Assembly: GCF_001590605.1 (NCBI RefSeq)
Contig: NZ_CP014504.1
Span: 1,550,001 to 1,614,000, forward strand
Source of the DNA: Pedobacter cryoconitis
Lineage (GTDB): Bacteria; Bacteroidota; Bacteroidia; Sphingobacteriales; Sphingobacteriaceae
Direction: 5' to 3'
DNA: 64,000 nt
Below the pieces are notes generated by a model. It was not told where the DNA came from. It did no database searches and was given only the letters and a program-made list of their open reading frames with translations. Below are positions 16,860-26,643 of the stretch, one piece after another (position 1 is the first letter of the stretch; each line of letters opens with the position of its first letter). Made by a program: the position numbers and the translations under genes.

Positions 16860-17318
16860 TCAAGCAGTTACAGGCCTGATCATCTCTATATGTAAAATGT
16901 CATCTTCCAAATATTCTTCTCCCTGCATTACAAAGCCAAAAGACTCATAAAAAGACTTCAAATAAAGCTGTGCACCAATTTTGATTGGCTTATTTCCATA
17001 TAAGCGCAGGCAATTCGAAATAGCCAGTGAAACCAGTTCTTTGCCAAACCCTTTTCCTCTTGCCGCATGGCTGCTCACTATTCTTCCTATAGAAGGTTCA
17101 GTAAATGATAATGCAGCAGGTACTATTCTCGCATATGCCATCAACTCTTTATTTTGATACAACATTAAATGCTGACAAGACAAATCTTTGCCATCTGTAT
17201 CCAGGAAAACGCAATTCTGTTCCACCACGAATATTTCGCTTCTCAGTTTTAATATTGCATAAAGCTCTTTCACAGTCAGGGAATCAAAAGGCTTACATAT
17301 CTCGGTATATTCCATCAT
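16860..17318 (-). CDS. GNAT-family N-acetyltransferase, ElaA type
   Basis: The 152-residue protein matches the ElaA group of GNAT acetyltransferases: FDSLTVKELYAILKLRSEIFVVEQNC at the start is diagnostic, and IGRIVSSHAARGKGFGKELV holds the acetyl-CoA binding R/Q-x-x-G-x-G/A loop (ARGKGFG). The substrate is unknown. Two tandem ATG codons give the same protein within one residue. A TACCTTTA (minus strand, 17333-17340) upstream resembles a -7 element with one mismatch. Confidence 0.88.
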   Translation of the reverse strand: MMEYTEICKPFDSLTVKELYAILKLRSEIFVVEQNCVFLDTDGKDLSCQHLMLYQNKELMAYARIVPAALSFTEPSIGRIVSSHAARGKGFGKELVSLAISNCLRLYGNKPIKIGAQLYLKSFYESFGFVMQGEEYLEDDILHIEMIRPVTA

Positions 17319-17669
17319 AATTTGTTAAAAAATAAAGGTAAAAAAATCTGCTAAAACAACCTGTGAATATTAAAAAACCAAGTATTAAATAAGCTCATTT
17401 ATTTCTGTTTGTTTCCTGATTTAAACATCCTATTTTTGATTATTCATCTTAACTAATAAATAGTTAATGCAGTCTTAAATAAATAAAATATTGAAATACA
17501 GTTTATTAACCGCCTCTGGTCAAAATCACATAAACCGTAAATCATCTTATCTTATCCACCAAATCGTTTTACCGATTAAGAATTATACTAAAAATAAGAG
17601 ATTTTATGAGTATCTTTTATCTGCTGACCGCAGCTTAAAAATTAAACAGGAAAATTAACCCGCAATCTA
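17319..17669. other. Divergent intergenic region
   Basis: These 350 bases separate the GNAT gene (minus) from map (plus). They are AT-rich with runs of A and T. Apart from the weak TACCTTTA promoter candidate for the GNAT gene, I see no repeat, RNA or conserved motif. Confidence 0.45.
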
Positions 17670-18470
17670 ATGATTATACTTAAAACAGAAGAAGAAGTAG
17701 AATTGATCCGGATCAGTGCTACCTTAATTAGTTCAACCCTTGCTGAAGTCGCTAAAGTTTTGAAACCAGGAATCACCACCATGGCTCTTGACAAACTCGC
17801 GGCTGAATATATTGCGGATCACGGTGCTATTCCATCATTTCTTAACTACGAAGGTTATCCACACCATATCTGTACCTCGGTCAATGAGGTAGTGGTCCAT
17901 GGCATGCCAGACGATAAACCGTTACGGGAAGGTGACGTAGTTTCTGTGGATATAGGTGTCATTAAAAACGAGTTTCATGGAGATCATGCCTATACTTTTA
18001 TTGTAGGAGAAGCTGATCAGGAAGTTATAGATTTAGTAAGAATAACTAAAGAATGTCTTTATGAAGGAATCAATCATGCTGTGGCAGGGAGCTATTTAAC
18101 TAATATTTCAAGTGCTATACAAAGGCATGCAGAAAGTAATGGTTATGGCGTAGTCAGAGAGTTTGTAGGTCATGGTCTGGGACGTGCAATGCATGAACAC
18201 CCGCAAGTGCCAAACTATGGAAGAAGAAACGAGGGGATCCTCATGAAAGAGAACCTGGTACTGGCTATTGAACCTATGGTGAATTTGGGTACTAAAGATA
18301 TCAAGATGTCAAAAGATGGCTGGACAGTGAAAACGGCCGACGGTAAGCCATCTGTACATTTTGAACACGATGTTTGTACCAAACCAGGTCATGCGATGAT
18401 CCTGTCCAACTATACTCTAATAGAAATTGCAGAGAAAGCAAACAAGAACCTGAATTCATCCTATTATTAG
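17670..18470 (+). CDS. map: Methionine aminopeptidase, type I
   Basis: This 266-residue enzyme removes the N-terminal methionine from nascent proteins. All five metal ligands are present: D94 and D105 (SVDIGVIKNEFHGDHAYTF), H168 (GHGLGRAMHEHPQ), E201 (AIEPMV) and E232 (FEHDV). Compared with E. coli Map the numbering shifts by three. The gene lies 16 bases before an MFS transporter and may be co-transcribed with it. In Bacteroidota the housekeeping map is normally inside the ribosomal-protein operon beside secY and infA; none of those genes are here, so this is probably a second copy. Confidence 0.93.
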   Translation: MIILKTEEEVELIRISATLISSTLAEVAKVLKPGITTMALDKLAAEYIADHGAIPSFLNYEGYPHHICTSVNEVVVHGMPDDKPLREGDVVSVDIGVIKNEFHGDHAYTFIVGEADQEVIDLVRITKECLYEGINHAVAGSYLTNISSAIQRHAESNGYGVVREFVGHGLGRAMHEHPQVPNYGRRNEGILMKENLVLAIEPMVNLGTKDIKMSKDGWTVKTADGKPSVHFEHDVCTKPGHAMILSNYTLIEIAEKANKNLNSSYY

Positions 18471-18486
18471 TTATTTTTGCGGTCGG

Positions 18487-19716
18487 ATGAATCGTGAAAA
18501 TAATAAAATACACCAGGAAGGTGATCAGTTAAAATCGGGTACAATTTTGTTAATGGCAGTTGCTGCGGGTATTACTGTCGCCAATATTTATTACAATCAG
18601 CCAATATTGAAGGAAATGGCAATTTCTTTGAACGCTACTGATGTAGAAATAGGGAGGGTATCCATGTTCGCGCAGCTGGGCTATGGCCTCGGTATGTTTT
18701 TCCTGATCCCCTTGGGTGATAAAGTTGACCGTAAAAAGTTAATCCTTATTTTGATGCTGAGTCTGGCCGCTATGCTGATCTTGATGGTGCTTGCAAAAGG
18801 CGTTGTTTTCGTCTGGGTACTGAGCCTGCTCATTGGCATCTGTTCTGCACCTGCACAAATCATTCTGCCCATGGCTGCCAGTTTAGATAAAGTAAACCGG
18901 GGTAAAACCGTCGGGATTGTTTTTAGCGGCATCCTGGTTGGTATATTAGGTTCAAGAGTGATTAGTGGATTCATCACTGACTGGCTTGGCTGGCGATACG
19001 TTTACGCAATTTCTGCCATCATGGTTTTGACGATAACTGTACTGTTAAAGCTTTATCTTCCAAATGTAAAACATAAATTTACAGGTACTTATATTGCTTT
19101 ACTTAAATCAACGCTGGCCTTAGTCAAAGAACATGAACTCTTGCGCAGGTCGGCAATTCTTGGTGCATTTACATTTGGTATTTTCTGCTCTTTCTGGACA
19201 ACTGTTACTTTTTACCTGAGTGGGCCGGCCTTTGGCTTTCATGCAGATACCATCGGGCTTTTCGGTATTGTCGCAATTGGCGGTGCACTTGTAGCCCCAT
19301 ATTTTGGGAAACTAGCAGACAAAGGGAATACAAAGAAATCTTTGATCATTAGTGTAACCATGATTATTTTCAGCCTGGTGTTGCTTAAACTCTTCCCGGT
19401 TTCAGTGATGGTGATGATTATTGCCATATTTATACTCGACATTGGCGTACAAGCTACACAGATTACTAATTTTACCAGGATTTATTCCTTAGATGAAAAC
19501 TCTCACAGCCGTTTAAACACAATTTATATGACTACCTATTTTATTGGGGGAGGAATAGGGACTTTTTTTGGCTTGCTTTGCTGGAAACATGGAGGCTGGG
19601 CACTCTCTACCTGGCAAATGCTACTGTGGTCATTCATCGCAATCGGCATCGTTATCTTTTCAAAATCAAGGACAAATAAAAACCAAAACGTGGCAGAAAA
19701 CGTTTTAAGGAATTAG
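18487..19716 (+). CDS. MFS transporter
   Basis: This 409-residue inner-membrane protein has about twelve hydrophobic helices and the MFS loop signature between helices 2 and 3 (LGDKVDRKKLILI). ANIYYNQPILKEMA at the first helix is typical of the drug/sugar exporter group related to YnfM and YgaY. It probably exports a small molecule with proton antiport. It starts 16 bases after map, and a promoter candidate at 19764 separates it from mprF. The substrate cannot be inferred. Confidence 0.9.
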   Translation: MNRENNKIHQEGDQLKSGTILLMAVAAGITVANIYYNQPILKEMAISLNATDVEIGRVSMFAQLGYGLGMFFLIPLGDKVDRKKLILILMLSLAAMLILMVLAKGVVFVWVLSLLIGICSAPAQIILPMAASLDKVNRGKTVGIVFSGILVGILGSRVISGFITDWLGWRYVYAISAIMVLTITVLLKLYLPNVKHKFTGTYIALLKSTLALVKEHELLRRSAILGAFTFGIFCSFWTTVTFYLSGPAFGFHADTIGLFGIVAIGGALVAPYFGKLADKGNTKKSLIISVTMIIFSLVLLKLFPVSVMVMIIAIFILDIGVQATQITNFTRIYSLDENSHSRLNTIYMTTYFIGGGIGTFFGLLCWKHGGWALSTWQMLLWSFIAIGIVIFSKSRTNKNQNVAENVLRN

Positions 19717-19763
19717 TTTAGGCTAATTTGGTGTATGAAATTCTTTAATCAGCAGAATTGTCA

Positions 19764-19771
19764 TACTTTTG
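19764..19771 (+). promoter_or_regulatory. Candidate -7 element of the mprF-acvB operon
   Basis: TACTTTTG matches TAnnTTTG exactly and lies 36 bases before the mprF start codon. A fitting -33 box was not found. Confidence 0.45.
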
Positions 19772-19807
19772 CTATCCTGATTACTATTTGAAAAGCGTTA
19801 CTTATAC

Positions 19808-22402
19808 ATGAAATTACCTGCACAATATAACCCGGTTCCTTTTATAAAGGATAATTACAAAATCATCGCGAGTTATATTTTCACGCTGTTTTTTATTGGT
19901 TTGGGCATCTGGTTTATTCAACACGAAAAAGCAGAACTCCAACAAGTAAAACACCTTGTCCTGACTTCTAAGTGGGATTGGATCACATTGGGTATTGTAC
20001 TCAGTGTTGTTTATATTTTTGTACATGGTTTAATGTATAAGCACTCCTTTAAAGCAGTAGGAAGTGAAGTTAGCCTGCCTGACTCCACGATGTTATATTT
20101 AAAAAGGAATTTTGTCAGTGTATTTCTGCCAGCAGGTGGCGTTTCTTCTCTTGCTTTCTTTAGCGGAGATATTGAGAAAAAAGGAGTGAGTAAATCACAA
20201 ATTAATTTTGCTTCCTCAATCTACGGCTTCGTAGGCATTCTTTCGGTAGTCGTTATTGCTATCCCGGTATTTATTTATGCGATCTTTAAAGGAAGTATAG
20301 GTGCAGGAGAGTGGATCGGTTTAATTTCTATATTTGTTTTAATAGGAGGTATCTATTTGATTTACAGATCTATTTCTAATGGTGGTAAAATCTATCAGCT
20401 CCTTGTGAAATACATCCCTTCTGTAGAAATCTTCCTGTCAGAATTCAAGAGTAATAAAATTGAGCGCAACGGGTTTATCTGGACTTTCATTTACAGCATG
20501 CTGATTGAAATCATCGGGGTAGTACATATTTATATTGCGATGGTAGCCCTGAATATTGAACCTTCTATCATTGTCGCCACGATTAGTTATGTAGTTGGCG
20601 TGGTCTTCCTGATTATCTCTCCATTTTTAAGAGGTTTAGGAGCGGTAGAGGCCTCAATGACCTTTATGCTTATCCGTTTAGGCTATTCAGAAGCAGCAGC
20701 TGTATCGGTTACTTTCCTGTACCGTTTCATGGAATTCTGGATTCCAATGTTATTAGGCGCCCTGAGTTTCCTGGTGAAAATCAACAAACTGCTGATGCGT
20801 ATCGTACCCGCATTGATGATCCTTGCTTTGGGGATTGTAAATATAGTTTCTGTACTCACACCAGCAATTCACGAAAGACTGGTCTTCTTAAAGAACTTTC
20901 TGCCTATTTCAGCAATTGCAGCATCGAACTACTTTGTGCTGGTTGTAGGCTTGTTTTTACTCGTTACTGCAGCATTTATGCTCAGAGGACTAAAAATGGC
21001 CTGGTATTTTGCTTTGAGTTTATGTGTATTCTCTCTTTTTGGAAACCTGACCAAGGCTTTCGATTATGAAGAAGCTCTTTACTCAGTGATCGTTATTATC
21101 GGCCTGATTGCTTCCAGAAAAGAATATTACGTTAAACATAACTCCAGACTGCGCTTTATAGGTATTCAAACCACCTTGCTTAGTGTGGCTGCGGTAGTTT
21201 TATACGGAACAATTGGTTTCTATTTCCTGGATGCCAAACACTTTAACGTTGATTTTGGTATCCTTCAATCTATAAAATACACTTTAGAGAATTTTGTACT
21301 GATTGACAGTACTGATCTTGTTCCACAAGACGCTTTTGCAAGAGGATTCCTTTATTCTATCAATATCAGTGGATTCTTATCCGTAGCGTTCCTGGTTTAT
21401 ACTTTGATTCGTCCTTATATTATCAAAGATACGACCGATGCAGAAGAGTTTGACTGGGCAAGGACTCAACTGGACCAGTATGGGAATTCTGCAATGGACT
21501 ATTTCAAAACCTATCCTGATAAGCTGATTTACCGCTCACCTGATCTGGAAGGCTTTATTTCTTACCGGATCGCCGGAAACTTTGCCGTTGTACTTGAATC
21601 ACCAGTGACCGCCCCTGAAAACTTAAAAGCATTTATCAAATCATTTGATAAGTATTGCTTTGAAAGCGGGATGAAAAGTTTTTATTACCGCGTAGCTGAA
21701 GAAAACCTGGAAGCCTTTACCCAAAGTGGTAAAAAGCGTTTATTCTTAGGACAAGAAGGCGTGGTTAACCTGACTACATTTACTCTGGACGGGGGAAATA
21801 GGAAGTCAATCCGTAACGCCCTGAAAAAAGTTGGTGAAAAAGGATACCACAGTAAGATCTATGAAGCACCGGTTAAAGACGGTTTATTGCAAAAAATAAA
21901 ATCAGTTTCAGATGAATGGCTGGCAGAAACAGAACGGGAAGAAATTGTTTTCTCTCAGGGGATGTTTGACTGGGAAGAACTGAAAAATCAAACGATCATC
22001 ACCGTAGAGAATTCGGAAGAAAAGATTGTTGCCTTTTTGAATATCATTCCTGACTATGCCAAAGGGGAAGGTACTTATGACCTGATCCGGAAAACGGCCG
22101 ATGCACCAAATGGTGTGATTGACTTTATTCTTGTCGAGTTATTTAAATACCTGAAAGAAAAAGGATATACTTCAGTCAATATTGGTTTTGCACCTTTATC
22201 AGGTCTGAATGATCCAAAAAACCTTCCTGAACGCTCGTTGAAATTTGCTTATGAGAAAATCAAATCCTTCTCCCATTACAAAGGACTAAGAGATGCAAAG
22301 GATAAATTTTCGCCAGTATGGCATAACAAATACCTCATTTACGCGCAGGATTATGACCTTATCCAGATTCCGGCAGTATTATCCAAAGTCATTAAACCTT
22401 AA
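19808..22402 (+). CDS. mprF: Lysylphosphatidylglycerol synthase/flippase MprF
   Basis: This 864-residue protein has the full MprF layout. The N-terminal flippase of about 14 membrane helices (residues 15-520) includes the UPF0104 signature region around NFVSVFLPAGGVSSLAFFSG. The C-terminal cytoplasmic DUF2156 aminoacyl-PG synthase domain (about 545-850) has NRKSIRNALKKV and GFAPLSGL. It transfers lysine (or alanine) from charged tRNA to phosphatidylglycerol and flips the product to the outer leaflet, lowering negative charge and sensitivity to cationic peptides. The gene for an AcvB-like protein starts 9 bases downstream. Confidence 0.95.
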   Translation: MKLPAQYNPVPFIKDNYKIIASYIFTLFFIGLGIWFIQHEKAELQQVKHLVLTSKWDWITLGIVLSVVYIFVHGLMYKHSFKAVGSEVSLPDSTMLYLKRNFVSVFLPAGGVSSLAFFSGDIEKKGVSKSQINFASSIYGFVGILSVVVIAIPVFIYAIFKGSIGAGEWIGLISIFVLIGGIYLIYRSISNGGKIYQLLVKYIPSVEIFLSEFKSNKIERNGFIWTFIYSMLIEIIGVVHIYIAMVALNIEPSIIVATISYVVGVVFLIISPFLRGLGAVEASMTFMLIRLGYSEAAAVSVTFLYRFMEFWIPMLLGALSFLVKINKLLMRIVPALMILALGIVNIVSVLTPAIHERLVFLKNFLPISAIAASNYFVLVVGLFLLVTAAFMLRGLKMAWYFALSLCVFSLFGNLTKAFDYEEALYSVIVIIGLIASRKEYYVKHNSRLRFIGIQTTLLSVAAVVLYGTIGFYFLDAKHFNVDFGILQSIKYTLENFVLIDSTDLVPQDAFARGFLYSINISGFLSVAFLVYTLIRPYIIKDTTDAEEFDWARTQLDQYGNSAMDYFKTYPDKLIYRSPDLEGFISYRIAGNFAVVLESPVTAPENLKAFIKSFDKYCFESGMKSFYYRVAEENLEAFTQSGKKRLFLGQEGVVNLTTFTLDGGNRKSIRNALKKVGEKGYHSKIYEAPVKDGLLQKIKSVSDEWLAETEREEIVFSQGMFDWEELKNQTIITVENSEEKIVAFLNIIPDYAKGEGTYDLIRKTADAPNGVIDFILVELFKYLKEKGYTSVNIGFAPLSGLNDPKNLPERSLKFAYEKIKSFSHYKGLRDAKDKFSPVWHNKYLIYAQDYDLIQIPAVLSKVIKP

Positions 22403-22411
22403 AATGAGCCT

Positions 22412-23845
22412 ATGAAAAGATGGATTCTCGTGATCGCAATGTTATTTTGTTTCGGCAAACCATCGTTTGCGATAAAAGGAGAAGAATCTCTTCGGTATGG
22501 CGCTTTTGGTAAAATCACGATTTATCAGCCTGTTCAAAAACCAACTTCAGTTGTCCTGTTTGTTTCTGGTGACGGCGGGTGGAAAGATGGCGTGATTGAT
22601 ATGTCCAAAAAGCTGACTGAACAAGGCGCCCTGGTTCTGGGTATTGATGCACGGAACTACCAGAAAGCCTTAGCTAAACGTAAAACTGACTGTTATTATC
22701 CCGCTGCAGACTTTGAGCAGCTGAGTTTAATGATCCAGAAAAAATACAAATTCAGTACTTATACCAAACCCGTACTGGTGGGCTATTCCTACGGAGCAAC
22801 CTTAATTTACGGGATTTTAGCACAAGCACCCGCCAATACCTTTAAAGGAGCTATCGCCTTAGGATTTTGTCCAGATATTGTCGCAAAGAAACCTTTTTGT
22901 AAAGGGAGTGGATTAACGCAACACGTACTTAAGCCAGGCGTTTCTTTCTGGCTGGAAAGAAATGAAAAGCTGACAGCACCGTTTATTGTGCTGAATGGAT
23001 TCAAAGATGAAGCCTGCCCTTACGCAGCTACTGCCTCTTTTCTAAAAGATATGCCTATGGCAGAACTGATTAATCTGCCAAAAGTAGGACACGGTTTCGC
23101 GGTGACGGGTGAATGGGAGCCGCAATTCAAAGCTGCTTTTCAAAAAATAATAAACGCACCGTCCTTCGCTGAGCGCAAACAAGGAGAAAATAAAGAATTA
23201 AAAACACAAGCGATCAAGCTCTACGGAGAAGATCTGCCTTTAACTATTATTCCTGCCGCTAAAAAGGATAAGCTTCCTTTGGTGCTGATGATTTCAGGAG
23301 ATGGCGGATGGACAAGTTTTGATCAGTCGCTTGCTGAAGCTCTTGCAGAAAGAGGACTTTCTGTAGTTGGTCTGGATGCACAAAAATATTTCTGGGATGC
23401 CCGCACACCTGAAAAGACTACTTCAGACCTGAGCAAAGCCATCTTGCATTATACTGCTCAGTTTAACAAAGATAAATTTGTATTAGCGGGTTATTCTTTT
23501 GGCGCATCTGTTGTCCCTTTTGTTGCTAACCGGTTGGAACCTGCCTTGAAATCACGTCTCTCAGCGGTACTTTCACTATCTCCGGATGTGACTGCCGATT
23601 TCGAAATACATGTTTTGGATATGCTTAGTTTTGGCAATACCACAGAAACTTATAATGTGCAAAGCGAGATGAAAAAGATCAAAAATGTACCTGTAATCAG
23701 TTTTTTTGGAAAAGAAGAAGGTGGTGATATCGCTTCCAAATTTATCAAAGCAGGTTTAAAAACAGAAATCGTTCCGGGTGACCACCATTTTGGTGATAAT
23801 TTCCAGGGACTATCTCTTGATCTTTTAAAAAGTATCCCTCAGTAA
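22412..23845 (+). CDS. acvB: AcvB/VirJ-like periplasmic hydrolase with two VirJ domains
   Basis: The 477-residue protein has a signal peptide (1-20, ending SFA) and two tandem alpha/beta hydrolase domains of the VirJ type. Domain 1 (about 44-245) has VSGDGGWKDG, nucleophile S126 in GYSYGA and H227 in VGHGF. Domain 2 (about 275-475) has ISGDGGWTS, S362 in GYSFGA and the GDHHFGD histidine. AcvB in Agrobacterium hydrolyses lysyl-phosphatidylglycerol and is encoded beside the MprF homologue LpiA. The same pairing here (9 bases after mprF) strongly suggests the same role: trimming lysyl-PG in the periplasm. Confidence 0.9.
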   Translation: MKRWILVIAMLFCFGKPSFAIKGEESLRYGAFGKITIYQPVQKPTSVVLFVSGDGGWKDGVIDMSKKLTEQGALVLGIDARNYQKALAKRKTDCYYPAADFEQLSLMIQKKYKFSTYTKPVLVGYSYGATLIYGILAQAPANTFKGAIALGFCPDIVAKKPFCKGSGLTQHVLKPGVSFWLERNEKLTAPFIVLNGFKDEACPYAATASFLKDMPMAELINLPKVGHGFAVTGEWEPQFKAAFQKIINAPSFAERKQGENKELKTQAIKLYGEDLPLTIIPAAKKDKLPLVLMISGDGGWTSFDQSLAEALAERGLSVVGLDAQKYFWDARTPEKTTSDLSKAILHYTAQFNKDKFVLAGYSFGASVVPFVANRLEPALKSRLSAVLSLSPDVTADFEIHVLDMLSFGNTTETYNVQSEMKKIKNVPVISFFGKEEGGDIASKFIKAGLKTEIVPGDHHFGDNFQGLSLDLLKSIPQ

Positions 23846-23924
23846 AAGGTCTCCCCGATAAAATTGCACTAATAAAATCATTGTAATCAAATCATATCAG
23901 TATAATTATCGCAATAAATTGTAT

Positions 23925-24025
23925 CAATAAAGTATCCTAATAACGCATACCAATAAAGTATCCCAATAACGCAACCAAATAAAGTATCCAATAGCATATC
24001 CCGATAAAGTATTCAATAACGCATC
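23925..24025 (+). repeat. Four-copy tandem repeat, unit about 25 bp
   Basis: Units begin at 23925, 23951, 23976 and 24001 and follow the pattern CAATAAAGTATCCCAATAACGC with a few changes. A partial unit (GCAATAAATTGTAT) precedes them. They fill the gap between acvB and anmK and end 36 bases before the anmK start. Confidence 0.85.
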
Positions 24026-24061
24026 CCTAAAATTATTCTTTAAAAGCGCTCCATAACAAAT

Positions 24062-25255
24062 ATGAATGTTCACATCGCCGATTTAGCCAGAATAGCTGCC
24101 GCCCCGTCCAGAATCATTGCTGGATTAATGTCCGGAACCTCTTTAGACGGTTTAGATATTGCCTTATGTGAATTCACGGGATCGGGTTTACAAACTGAAG
24201 TGAAAGTGCTGCATTTCATCACGATGCCTTACAGCCAGGAATTCAAAGAAGAATTAAAAGCAATCTCTTTCAAAACAGAGGTTGAACTGCAGAAAGTTAC
24301 TTTGTTAAATGCAGTGATCGGGAGTTATTCTGCGAAGCTGATCCTGGATGCCTTAAAGGAGTGGGGATATCCTTCCGTTGCTGTTGATCTGGTTGCCAGT
24401 CACGGACAAACGATTTTTCATGCGCCAATTTCCCTGCACCACATGGAATCTTTTCCAAATGCGACGTTGCAAATAGGAGATGGCGATCATATTGCTGTAC
24501 ATACTGGAATAATTACCCTCAGTGACTTTAGACAGAAACATGTTGCTGCTGGTGGAGAAGGAGCACCATTAGCCGTATATGGAGATTATTTGTTATTATC
24601 CAGTCCGGTTGAAAACCGGATATTATTGAATATTGGCGGGATATCAAATTTCACTTACCTACCCGGAGGTAGAAATCCAGCTCTTGTATTTTCGACAGAT
24701 GTTGGTCCGGGTAATACCTTAATGGATCAATTTGTTCAACTCAATTACCCGGGTAAATATTATGACCAGGATGCAGCAATCGCGAAAAGCGGAACTCCGA
24801 ATACTGAACTTGTTGAAGCGCTGCTGGCTCATCCATTTTTTGACAGGCCGTTTCCGCGCACTACCGGGCCAGAATTATTTAATCTGAATTATCTTCAAAA
24901 TGCAAAGGAAGCAATCGGACAGCTTTCTATTTCTAAAGAAGATACCTTAGCCTCATTATGCGAGTTTACAGCGATCAGTATTGTCACTGCAATTAAACAA
25001 GCTATTGGCGAACAGCCATTTAAAGTTTATTTAAGCGGGGGTGGAATGCATAATCCTCTTTTGGTTCAAAAAATTAGTGAAGGGTTAGGCTTTGCACTGA
25101 ATGATACTGCTGATTTAGGAATAGATCCGGACGCTAAAGAAGCAGTACTATTTGCCTTACTGGCCAATGAATGCGTAGCCGGTGGACAGACTGATTTTGG
25201 TCATCGCCGTGGGATACCAAGCGTGACCATGGGTAAAATCAGTCTGCCAGCTTAA
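24062..25255 (+). CDS. anmK: Anhydro-N-acetylmuramic acid kinase
   Basis: This 397-residue enzyme phosphorylates and opens 1,6-anhydro-MurNAc to MurNAc-6-phosphate in peptidoglycan recycling. The ASKHA-fold signatures are clear: AGLMSGTSLDGLDIALCEF near the start, ASHGQTIFHAP, LNIGGISNFTYLP with the following DVGPGNTLMD, and YLSGGGMHNPLL. It is a little longer at the N-terminus than E. coli AnmK, because about 18 residues precede the ATP-binding loop. A later start is possible, but no better-placed ATG with a Shine-Dalgarno-like site is evident. Confidence 0.95.
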   Translation: MNVHIADLARIAAAPSRIIAGLMSGTSLDGLDIALCEFTGSGLQTEVKVLHFITMPYSQEFKEELKAISFKTEVELQKVTLLNAVIGSYSAKLILDALKEWGYPSVAVDLVASHGQTIFHAPISLHHMESFPNATLQIGDGDHIAVHTGIITLSDFRQKHVAAGGEGAPLAVYGDYLLLSSPVENRILLNIGGISNFTYLPGGRNPALVFSTDVGPGNTLMDQFVQLNYPGKYYDQDAAIAKSGTPNTELVEALLAHPFFDRPFPRTTGPELFNLNYLQNAKEAIGQLSISKEDTLASLCEFTAISIVTAIKQAIGEQPFKVYLSGGGMHNPLLVQKISEGLGFALNDTADLGIDPDAKEAVLFALLANECVAGGQTDFGHRRGIPSVTMGKISLPA

Positions 25256-25362
25256 CGATAATAATTTTTACATTCAGGTTTCAAAACATTATTTACTTTT
25301 AACTGTCATTAGTCAGAGACTATCAAAAGGTACTCCCGGTGCTGATAGTTAAAATATAAATT

Positions 25363-26643
25363 ATGCAGAAACGAATAGTTATCATAGGCGGAGGGTTTGC
25401 AGGCATTAACTTAGCCCTGGAACTCGGAAAAAAGAAACACTATCAAGTTACATTGGTAGATAAAAATAATTATAATTTCTTTCCGCCGCTGATTTACCAG
25501 GTGGCTACCGCATTCCTGGAACCATCCAGTATCAGTTATCCAATCCGTAAACTATTCAGAAATAAAAGCAACCTGCATTTCAGATTAGGTGAACTGCTTA
25601 AAGTTATTCCTGAATCCCGGCAGCTCGTTTTAAGTAATGGGACTATTGAGTACGATGAACTCGTATTTGCAACCGGTGCAGAGACGAACTATTTTGGGAT
25701 GGAAAATGTGAAGAAAAATGCCATACCCATGAAAACCCTGAGTGATGCAATACAAATGCGTAATAAATTATTGACACACTTTGAAGAAGCTACCATCACT
25801 AAAGACAGGGCTGAAATTGCAAAAAACCTGACTATTGTCATTGCTGGCGGTGGGCCGACAGGGGTGGAGATCTCCGGGATGTTTGCCGAGATGCGCCAGA
25901 ATATCATGCATAAAGATTATCCTGAACTGAAAAATACAGGTGCTCAGATCTACCTGGTTGACGGTGGTGCGGCTTTATTAAAGCCCATGAGTACTAAATC
26001 ACAAGTAAACACATATGAGTCTCTGACCAAATTAGGTGTAAAAATCTTATTGAACAGTCACGTAAACGATTTTATAGATGATAAAGTGATTCTTTCTGAC
26101 GGAACAGAAATTGTCACCAAGAATCTGATTTGGGCAGCAGGTGTCAGCGCGATAAGTTTTGATGGGATTCCTGCCACCAGTTACGGACGTGGAAAAAGAT
26201 TGATTGCAGACGGATTTCATAAAGTACAAGGGCTGGAAAATATCTATGCCATTGGAGATACAGTTTCACAATCCGGTGACCCGGGTTATCCGGAAGGGCA
26301 CCCGCAAGTTGCACAGGTTGCAATTCAGCAGGGCAGAAACCTCGCTGCTAATTTTACGCGTATTGCCGAACAAAAAGTACCCCACAGTTTTATTTACAAA
26401 GACAGAGGAAGTATGGCTATTATAGGCAGTAATAAAGCTGTGGTAGATTTACCTAAACCAAGGATTCACCTGAATGGATTTATAGCCTGGCTGGCATGGT
26501 TATTTATTCACCTGATGTCGTTAATTTCTTATCGGAACAGATTCAGGACTTTCTACAACTGGACAGTAGCTTACTTCTCTAAAGATCAATCCTTAAGAAT
26601 GATTATCAGGCCTGTTGATACGCACGACGAACCTGCTCCATGA
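25363..26643 (+). CDS. ndh: Type II NADH dehydrogenase
   Basis: This 426-residue flavoenzyme oxidises NADH and reduces menaquinone without pumping protons. Two dinucleotide folds are visible: IIGGGFAGINLALELG (FAD, residues 5-20) and VIAGGGPTGVEISGMF (NADH, about 165-180), with IYAIGDTV for the second FAD contact. The C-terminus has a hydrophobic helical pair (FIAWLAWLFIHLMSLI) that anchors it to the inner face of the membrane, as in other NDH-2 enzymes. It appears to be a single-gene unit. NAD(P)/FAD oxidoreductases with other acceptors are the main alternative. Confidence 0.92.
   Translation: MQKRIVIIGGGFAGINLALELGKKKHYQVTLVDKNNYNFFPPLIYQVATAFLEPSSISYPIRKLFRNKSNLHFRLGELLKVIPESRQLVLSNGTIEYDELVFATGAETNYFGMENVKKNAIPMKTLSDAIQMRNKLLTHFEEATITKDRAEIAKNLTIVIAGGGPTGVEISGMFAEMRQNIMHKDYPELKNTGAQIYLVDGGAALLKPMSTKSQVNTYESLTKLGVKILLNSHVNDFIDDKVILSDGTEIVTKNLIWAAGVSAISFDGIPATSYGRGKRLIADGFHKVQGLENIYAIGDTVSQSGDPGYPEGHPQVAQVAIQQGRNLAANFTRIAEQKVPHSFIYKDRGSMAIIGSNKAVVDLPKPRIHLNGFIAWLAWLFIHLMSLISYRNRFRTFYNWTVAYFSKDQSLRMIIRPVDTHDEPAP

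Noticed and set aside
23925..24025. CRISPR array
   Set aside because: The repeats are contiguous with no spacers, and no cas genes are in the window.
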